From Mariniphaga sp. (GTDB lineage Bacteria; Bacteroidota; Bacteroidia; Bacteroidales; Prolixibacteraceae), in NCBI GenBank assembly GCA_025363795.1, contig JANYLE010000337.1, positions 1 through 10,484 on the forward strand: a stretch of 10,484 nt of DNA, read 5' to 3'. This document shows positions 6,969-10,484 of this stretch, in pieces; the stretch's first letter is position 1, and every line of letters begins with the position of its first letter. Both the position numbers and the translations under genes were made by a program. The notes under the pieces are model-generated. The model did not search any database. It saw only the letters and a list, made by a program, of their open reading frames with translations, and was not told where the DNA came from.

Positions 6969-6986
6969 TTAACGGAGCGGCTCTTT
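6955..6986 (-). terminator. intrinsic terminator hairpin (first of three)
   Basis: Perfect 10-bp stem AAAGAGCCGC (6955-6964) / GCGGCTCTTT (6977-6986). Reading the minus strand, it follows a short coding tail (VTAIEARFEK then TAA, 7005-7037) by about 18 nt and ends in TTTTATT. It therefore looks like the terminator of a lost minus-strand gene. It can act on the plus strand less well. Confidence 0.65.
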
Positions 6987-7004
6987 GAATGATATAACCA
7001 ACAA

Positions 7005-7043
7005 TTACTTTTCGAAGCGGGCTTCAATAGCTGTAACCTGATT
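7005..7043 (-). pseudogene. short C-terminal coding tail of a lost minus-strand gene
   Basis: On the minus strand, NQVTAIEARFEK followed by TAA, preceded immediately by an in-frame TGA. It is too short to identify. Its value is that a strong terminator follows directly (6955-6986), as expected for a real gene end, so this may be the stub of a deleted or interrupted gene. It could equally be chance. Confidence 0.2.
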
Positions 7044-7067
7044 TCAATTTTGAGCTGTTTGAATATC

Positions 7068-7107
7068 AAAAAGACCCGCCTCGTTTTAATGAGAAGCGGG
7101 TCTTTTT
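7068..7107. terminator. intrinsic bidirectional terminator (second of three)
   Basis: Perfect 12-bp stem AAAAAGACCCGC (7068-7079) / GCGGGTCTTTTT (7096-7107), with a further CTC/GAG pairing (7080-7082 with 7091-7093) inside. T-runs are present on both strands. Confidence 0.85.
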
Positions 7108-7134
7108 AATAGGTAGTACAAATTGTGTAAATTA

Positions 7135-7174
7135 AAAAAAGTCAACTATTGAGATACAATAAGTTGACTTTTTT
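7135..7174. terminator. intrinsic bidirectional terminator (third of three)
   Basis: Perfect 13-bp stem AAAAAAGTCAACT (7135-7147) / AGTTGACTTTTTT (7162-7174). ATTG/CAAT pairs extend it inward, leaving AGATA as loop. T-runs are present on both strands. On the minus strand it directly follows the candidate tRNA-3'-like segment at 7176-7194, as a terminator would follow a tRNA gene. Confidence 0.85.
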
Positions 7175-7175
7175 A

Positions 7176-7194
7176 CGGTGACCCTGGAGAGACC
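7176..7194 (-). other. candidate left attachment site (tRNA 3'-end-like remnant)
   Basis: The minus strand reads GGTCTCTCCAGGGTCACCG and runs straight into a strong terminator hairpin. The segment resembles the acceptor-stem side of a tRNA gene without its body. No complete tRNA can be folded here. It lies about 165 nt before a tyrosine recombinase gene. Such elements commonly integrate in tRNA 3' ends, leaving the displaced end at one border. No second copy is present in the window, so this is a hypothesis. Confidence 0.35.
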
Positions 7195-7302
7195 ATTTTT
7201 CCCAATAATTCAAAGTTCAGTAGGATTAACAAAATTGCTTATAATGCACTAATATCAAGATGTTAATAAATTTTAAGATGAGATTTATTTAGTTGCGTTT
7301 CG

Positions 7303-7334
7303 TTTGATTTAATCAAGATTTGTATGTATATTTG
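7303..7334 (+). promoter_or_regulatory. Bacteroidota-type promoter of the integrase gene
   Basis: TTTG (7303-7306), 20 nt, TATATTTG (7327-7334): an exact match to the -33/-7 consensus TTTG / TAnnTTTG with standard spacing. Transcription would start around 7340, giving a leader of about 18 nt before the ATG at 7358. Confidence 0.8.
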
Positions 7335-7349
7335 CTATTTACATACAAA
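7319..7349. promoter_or_regulatory. operator-like inverted repeat straddling the integrase -7 box
   Basis: Perfect 10-bp arms TTTGTATGTA (7319-7328) and TACATACAAA (7340-7349), separated by 11 nt that contain most of the -7 element. A protein bound here would block the promoter. A half-site, CATACAAA, recurs at 9079-9086 upstream of the ribbon-helix-helix gene, making that protein one candidate binder (speculative). Confidence 0.55.
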
Positions 7350-7357
7350 CTTTCAGC

Positions 7358-8617
7358 ATGAATTATTCGATAAAATTTTATCCTGAAAAAAGGAAAGGTA
7401 TTGTTGACAATGTTCCGTTAATGTTGTCAGTTACATATTCCAGACAACGAATGTTTTTTTATACTGGTCTACGGTGTAATATTAGTCCAAATCCAAAAAA
7501 CAGTCAGTGGGATGCATCGCATAACAAACTTAAAAAAAACATGGTTGCACCTAATGGCGCGTCAGCACAAGAATTCAATGCTGACTTAACTGATATTACC
7601 AAGGCTGTTAATGATTTGTTCCAATTTTATGAAGTGTCGAAAGTCACCCCAACGCCTAAACAGCTACGGGAAGATTTAAAAATAAAATTAGGAAAGGTTT
7701 CAATAATTGAATTGCCGGAACAAGTTGGTTTTTTCGCAAGGTTTGATAAATATATTGAGGAAGCACAATTAAGCCCAGGTCGTAAAAATCATATGAGAAC
7801 AACATACAACAAATTAAAAGAATTTAACCCAAATACTACGTTTGATAATTTGAACGTTCAATACTTAACTGAATTTCAAAACAAACTATTGAATGTTAAC
7901 AAGATTAGCAAGAATACAGCTATATCCGAATTAAGACGGTTAAGAGCCTTTTTGGGTTATGCTATTAAACATGAATGGACTGTAAACTATCCTTTTAAAT
8001 CATTTTCCATAGATGCTGAATCATACGGAGATCCAATTTTTATTACAGTTCAGGAAAGGGACAAGCTATTTCATGCAAAAGTTGTTGACGAACAGCTTGC
8101 TCAGGTTCGGGACTTATTCGTTTTTCAATGTTTCATCGGTTGCCGCGTAAGTGATTTAATGAGGATGAAAAAATCAAATATTATAGATGGATGTATCGAA
8201 TACATTGCAGGTAAAACAAGGGATGAAAAGCCCCGAATTGCACGTGTCCCATTATCTGAAAAAGCAAAAATAATACTTGGCAGGTATGATTTTCCTAACG
8301 GTGATTTGTTGCCATATATAACCGAACAGAAATACAACGAATTTTTGAAGATGCTTTTTAGGGATAAGAGTGTAAAATTAACACGTATGGTTACCATTCC
8401 AGACCCTAAAACCAGATTAGGCATACAAGTATCAATTGACACGTTAGCATGCTCCCATATGGCACGCAGAGTATTTATTGGAGGATTGCACCACATGGGA
8501 GTAAAGAACGAGATTATTGCATCAATGAGTGGTCATGTTGAAAATTCAAAAGCTTTCAGCCGATACTACAATATCAATAAAGAGGATCAATCACAAGCAA
8601 TAAAACTGATCGAATAA
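7358..8617 (+). CDS. tyrosine recombinase / integrase of an integrative element
   Basis: Site-specific recombinase that integrates and excises the mobile element. The 419 residues have the Bacteroidota integrase layout: an N-terminal arm-binding domain (about 1-110, KFYPEKRKGIVDNVPLMLSV), a SAM-like core-binding domain (about 120-215) and a catalytic domain (about 225-419). Catalytic residues are visible: Arg263 in GCRVSDL, Lys286 in AGKTRDE, His367-x-x-Arg370 in HMARRVF, His393 in SGHVENSKAF and Tyr403 or Tyr404 in SRYYN. All are intact. It has its own strong promoter with an overlapping inverted repeat. A candidate attachment site lies just upstream, and xis-like, antirepressor-like and primase-like genes lie downstream, so it probably drives an integrative element extending right beyond the window. 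Confidence 0.93.
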   Translation: MNYSIKFYPEKRKGIVDNVPLMLSVTYSRQRMFFYTGLRCNISPNPKNSQWDASHNKLKKNMVAPNGASAQEFNADLTDITKAVNDLFQFYEVSKVTPTPKQLREDLKIKLGKVSIIELPEQVGFFARFDKYIEEAQLSPGRKNHMRTTYNKLKEFNPNTTFDNLNVQYLTEFQNKLLNVNKISKNTAISELRRLRAFLGYAIKHEWTVNYPFKSFSIDAESYGDPIFITVQERDKLFHAKVVDEQLAQVRDLFVFQCFIGCRVSDLMRMKKSNIIDGCIEYIAGKTRDEKPRIARVPLSEKAKIILGRYDFPNGDLLPYITEQKYNEFLKMLFRDKSVKLTRMVTIPDPKTRLGIQVSIDTLACSHMARRVFIGGLHHMGVKNEIIASMSGHVENSKAFSRYYNINKEDQSQAIKLIE

Positions 8618-8908
8618 CAAGCCACAACTTTCTATGAAAGGGAAAAATCGAAATTGTATTTTCCAGTGTAATTGATCGCTACTTCAAATATTAGAAATGT
8701 CAGTTTATTACCTCATAATAAGCTGATATATAAGCGTGTATTTATAGATATTATATTATGCTAAATGTTAATTAAAGTTAAATTTCGCATGTGGTTGTTC
8801 GTACAATGTCCCGAAACCGGGACATTGTACGAAACAATATAATATTTTATTAGCCGGAACAACCTGTTCCTCTCACTTTGTACTTCACAATGTGATTGTC
8901 AATGCTGA
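8618..8908. other. non-coding, hairpin-rich stretch after the integrase gene
   Basis: No coding sequence is seen in this A+T-rich stretch. Its right half (8793-8895) is crowded with inverted repeats, described separately. The cluster could be a recombination site, a transfer or replication origin, or a structured RNA. Confidence 0.5.
8793..8870. repeat. long perfect hairpin plus competing inverted repeats
   Basis: A perfect 16-bp stem TTCGTACAATGTCCCG (8798-8813) / CGGGACATTGTACGAA (8818-8833) with an AAAC loop, extendable with one bulge to TTGTTC/GAAACAA. In addition GGTTGTTC (8793-8800) is complementary to GAACAACC (8857-8864), and GGAAC/GTTCC (8856-8860 with 8866-8870) forms a third hairpin that competes with it. 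A further dyad, TCACA-A-TGTGA, lies at 8885-8895. No T-run follows the main stem, so it is not a standard terminator. Confidence 0.75.
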
Positions 8909-9073
8909 CTAATTTTGAGATGGAATTGCACTACTACGATAATTTAGTAAACGCAAAATCAGATCCAAAATCTGATTTTTGAATCCGGTATTGGACATAA
9001 AAGCATCCCTAATAATCAACATAATATCACTGGGTTTTTTTGTCCTTTCTTGAATTAAGTCGATTTTGTTCAT
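8909..9073 (-). CDS. small hypothetical protein, divergent from the RHH-like gene (doubtful)
   Basis: A 54-residue minus-strand ORF starting with ATG at 9073: MNKIDLIQERTKKPSDIMLI, ending LLNYRSSAIPSQN. It has a charged N-terminus and a leucine/isoleucine-rich middle (FKNQILDLILRLL) compatible with a helix. It is arranged head-to-head with the gene at 9110, a common layout for regulator pairs. Against it: no recognised family, small size, and a 10-bp inverted repeat (8955-8979) inside the frame that could instead be a terminator. Confidence 0.3.
   Translation of the reverse strand: MNKIDLIQERTKKPSDIMLIIRDAFMSNTGFKNQILDLILRLLNYRSSAIPSQN
8955..8980. terminator. possible bidirectional terminator hairpin
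   Basis: Perfect 10-bp stem AAAATCAGAT (8955-8964) / ATCTGATTTT (8970-8979) with a CCAAA loop and a T-run. It could end transcripts running out of the integrase region. The stem is A+T-rich, and it lies inside the doubtful minus-strand ORF 8909-9073; only one of the two calls is likely correct. Confidence 0.4.
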
Positions 9074-9109
9074 TTGCGCATACAAATTTTGAACGAACAA
9101 ATAACGATT

Positions 9110-9277
9110 ATGAACACAAAAGTTAAAATTCCTCCTTCAGAAACAAAGAAGCAAACAATCGGGGTAAAACTTACCGCAACCGAAATTTCAAAAATCAAGG
9201 CATTCTGCAAAGACAAGCGGGTTACCCAAAGCAATTTAATCCGGTATGCCATCCGTTGCTATATCCCAAATCTGTAA
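9110..9277 (+). CDS. small ribbon-helix-helix (Arc/CopG-like) DNA-binding protein
   Basis: A 55-residue protein from the ATG at 9110; a TTG 36 nt upstream in frame is a weaker start. Residues 15-55 fit a ribbon-helix-helix fold: a strand QTIGVKLTATE, helix 1 EISKIKAFCKDKR, turn VTQSN, then helix 2 LIRYAIRCYI. The TQSNLIRYAI turn is typical of the family. In mobile elements such proteins act as mobilization accessory proteins, antitoxins or repressors. No toxin gene is adjacent, so repressor or relaxosome accessory is more likely. It precedes the DUF3853-like gene by 29 nt, probably in the same transcript. A half-site of the integrase operator (CATACAAA, 9079-9086) lies just upstream, hinting at shared control. 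Confidence 0.65.
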   Translation: MNTKVKIPPSETKKQTIGVKLTATEISKIKAFCKDKRVTQSNLIRYAIRCYIPNL

Positions 9278-9306
9278 TAACAATGTAAACCTCTAATTCT
9301 ATTGAT

Positions 9307-9597
9307 ATGATTATTCAGTTTGATTTTGACGATGCTCATTTTGCGACTATAGTTAAAACTGCAGTTGCTGAAGTAATTGCAGAAAAATCTGTACAAAACC
9401 AACCACTGGCACCCAAGAGAAGAATATTGCATTCAATGCAGGAACTGGCCGATTTCCTTGATTGTTCGAAGGTAACCGCCCAAAAACTCAAAAATGAAGG
9501 CAAGATACCTTACAAACAAATGGGACGAAAAGTTCTGTTTGATACTGCCGATATTCTTAATGCCATGCACTCAGAAAAACGGAGATTCCGGCACTAA
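9307..9597 (+). CDS. DUF3853 / excisionase-like MerR-type HTH protein
   Basis: A 96-residue protein. The N-terminal half (MIIQFDFDDAHFATIVKTAV... to about 35) is a short strand and helix. Residues about 37-92 form an Xis/MerR-like winged helix: HSMQELADFLDCSKVTAQKL, then KNEGKIPYKQMGRKVLFD, then ADILNAM. This matches DUF3853-type proteins common in Bacteroidota integrative elements, related to excisionases that steer integrase toward excision. Its place a few genes after the integrase supports that role; direct excisionase activity is inference. The start follows a normal A/T-rich leader with no alternative ATG nearby. Confidence 0.75.
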   Translation: MIIQFDFDDAHFATIVKTAVAEVIAEKSVQNQPLAPKRRILHSMQELADFLDCSKVTAQKLKNEGKIPYKQMGRKVLFDTADILNAMHSEKRRFRH

Positions 9598-9724
9598 ATA
9601 GTAGGTGATACAATTTCAAGCTAAATGTCTGCTTGAATTTTCGGATCAGCAGCTGATTTAAATATAAAAAGCAGGCAGAATATTGATTATTAAATATAGT
9701 TAAACATTTAAATAACAAATAGAT
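9598..9724. other. intergenic stretch with a hairpin and a short palindrome
   Basis: TTCAAGC (9615-9621) / GCTTGAA (9631-9637) followed by TTTT may be a weak terminator of the DUF3853-like gene. ATCAGC-A-GCTGAT (9645-9657) is a perfect 6+6 dyad and a possible binding site ahead of the antirepressor-like gene. No consensus promoter was found. Confidence 0.35.
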
Positions 9725-10255
9725 ATGAGCACTAAATTAGAAAAATCCCTAACGTTTAAAGGGACAACGATTGTTTTATTGGAAGAAAATGGCACCTGGT
9801 GGATAGCCATAAAGCCTATCTGTGAGGCACTTGGCATCAATTACGACCGCCAGTACAAGAACCTGAAAAAGAATAAATTTCTGGGTCAACTGTATGCTGA
9901 ACAGCATACAGTTGCTGCCGATGGAAAGCTCCGAAATATGATTTGTTTGCCCGAGTTTTTCATCTACGGATGGCTCTTCCAGCTTAAGACAAACGTTCCC
10001 GGACTTGAACAATACCAATGGGAATGCTACAAAGTGTTGCACCAACATTTCCATGGAACCATTACCGGCAGGAAGGAACTGATCAAAGAGAAAGCCGATT
10101 CCCTGATGAAAATTGATGGTTTGAAGTGCAAAGTTTTTGCCAGTACCGAGGCGAAGGAGCTTGAAGCGCTGGATCGTCAACGAAGGGCCATCGACCGGAA
10201 ACTGAAAAAACTGGACAAAGATCAGCTGGAGAAAGAACTGATATTGTTCAAATAA
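9725..10255 (+). CDS. phage antirepressor N-terminal domain protein (P22_AR_N type)
   Basis: A 176-residue protein. Residues about 7-115 match the P22 antirepressor N-domain layout: a strand KGTTIVLLEENGTWWIAIKP, then ICEALGINYDRQYKNLKKN, then GKLRNMICLPEFFIYGWLF and a helix LEQYQWECYKVLHQHF. The remainder (about 116-176) is a charged, K/E-rich helix (RKELIKEKADSL ... LDRQRRAIDRKLKKLDKDQL) that probably forms a coiled coil, in place of a typical KilA or ANT domain. In temperate phages such proteins bind and inactivate repressors; here it could switch the element from the quiescent to the active state. Base composition is less A+T-rich than that of nearby genes. Function in this element is inferred from the domain only. 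Confidence 0.78.
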   Translation: MSTKLEKSLTFKGTTIVLLEENGTWWIAIKPICEALGINYDRQYKNLKKNKFLGQLYAEQHTVAADGKLRNMICLPEFFIYGWLFQLKTNVPGLEQYQWECYKVLHQHFHGTITGRKELIKEKADSLMKIDGLKCKVFASTEAKELEALDRQRRAIDRKLKKLDKDQLEKELILFK

Positions 10256-10387
10256 ATCAACCAATCACCTGTTTAAAAATATGAAAAATACCTGCTTTAC
10301 CTGGAGATCATTTCCTGATGACCACCAACAGTTCTGTTCCTTTCATACATGGTTCATAAGTATTCAACTGCCAAACTGTATGCTAAG

Positions 10388-10484
10388 ATGAAAATCAAGG
10401 ACTTAATCAGTCGCATTAACGACAGCATCGTTGAAGTGGTGAGCCACTTTACCAGGATTGAAAAGAGCGGGAACGGCTACAAGG
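10388..10484 (+). CDS. CHC2 zinc-finger DNA primase, N-terminal part (runs off the window)
   Basis: Only 32 codons are present. They read MKIKDLISRINDSIVEVVSH, then FTRIEKSGNGYK, and the frame is open at the window end. This matches the start of DnaG-type primases, where an IVDVV-x-x-Y-x-x-L-x-x-x-G-x-x-YK segment immediately precedes the CPFHxEKTPSF zinc-binding part; that part would lie just outside. Mobile-element primases of Bacteroidota begin in the same way. An in-frame ATG at 10349 would add 13 residues (MVHKYSTAKLYAK); I prefer 10388 because homologues typically start at the MKI-like position. Such a primase points to element-encoded replication functions. Confidence 0.6.
   Translation, partial: MKIKDLISRINDSIVEVVSHFTRIEKSGNGYK

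Larger units (their letters stand above)
6337..7175. other. gene-poor, decayed intergenic zone
   Basis: This stretch holds no intact gene that I would call. It contains a broken DUF2007-like gene (6367-6626), minus-strand coding remnants (6789-6968 and 7005-7043) and three strong hairpin terminators (6955-6986, 7068-7107, 7135-7174). A 55-codon plus-strand ORF at 6571-6738 overlaps the end of the pseudogene and is doubtful. The pattern fits an old junction between a chromosomal gene end and accessory DNA. Confidence 0.55.

Noticed and set aside
7176..7262. Complete tRNA gene
   Set aside because: No cloverleaf can be formed on either strand; only an acceptor-end-like segment is present.
8125..8496. 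Minus-strand ORF of 123 codons
   Set aside because: It lies fully inside the catalytic domain of the integrase on the opposite strand.
9776..10264. Long minus-strand ORF (162 codons)
   Set aside because: It is the antisense shadow of the antirepressor-domain gene, whose plus-strand product has a recognisable fold and composition; the minus product has none.
10281..10391. Plus-strand ORF of 36 codons ending with an ATGA overlap on the primase start
   Set aside because: The overlap suggests coupling, but the product (MKNTCFTWRSF...) is rich in rare residues and has no family features; a chance ORF is more likely.
1..10484. CRISPR array, insertion sequence or rRNA gene
   Set aside because: No regularly spaced direct repeats, no transposase gene and no rRNA-like sequence were seen.

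Overview
The window comes from a member of the phylum Bacteroidota. The evidence is indirect but consistent. The integrase gene has a textbook Bacteroidota-type promoter (TTTG, 20 nt, TATATTTG). Starts lack GA-rich Shine-Dalgarno sequences and are preceded by A/T-rich stretches. The integrase architecture, a MerR/Xis-like DUF3853-type protein and the small HTH regulator beside a peptidase-ABC transporter are all typical of this phylum. Genus is not resolvable.

Left part (about 320-6340): a bacteriocin-like export locus. A HlyD-type membrane fusion protein (528-1679) overlaps by 11 nt a C39-peptidase ABC transporter (1669-3849), followed by a small HTH regulator (3863-4186). An inverted repeat overlaps the regulator's stop codon. 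Three short genes follow, two of them too short for ordinary gene callers. Each encodes a peptide with a double-glycine leader (L at -12, L/A at -7, L/I at -4, GG at -2/-1) and a 27-30 residue core carrying a GxxxG motif. A strong terminator closes this block at 4736-4768. Two paralogous CPBP/Abi-family membrane proteins (4850-5527, 5581-6336) with complete EExxxR / FxxxH / HxxxN motifs follow. The simplest model is that the C39 transporter removes the leaders and exports three peptides of class IIb type, and that the CPBP proteins give self-immunity. No TolC-type outer-membrane partner lies in the window.

Middle (6337-7357): a gene-poor, decayed zone. It holds a broken DUF2007-like gene, minus-strand coding remnants, and three strong hairpin terminators in a row. 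Right after the third terminator is a short sequence that could be the displaced 3' end of a tRNA gene, i.e. the left attachment site of an integrated element.

Right part (7176-end): the start of an integrative mobile element that continues beyond the window. It has a tyrosine recombinase (7358-8617) with an inverted repeat straddling its -7 box, a non-coding stretch rich in hairpins, a ribbon-helix-helix-like small protein, a DUF3853/excisionase-like protein, a P22-type antirepressor N-domain protein, and the first 32 codons of a probable CHC2-type DNA primase.

Base composition differs between blocks. The export genes and the antirepressor gene look moderately G+C-balanced, while the CPBP genes and the non-coding parts are visibly very A+T-rich, which suggests a mosaic origin.
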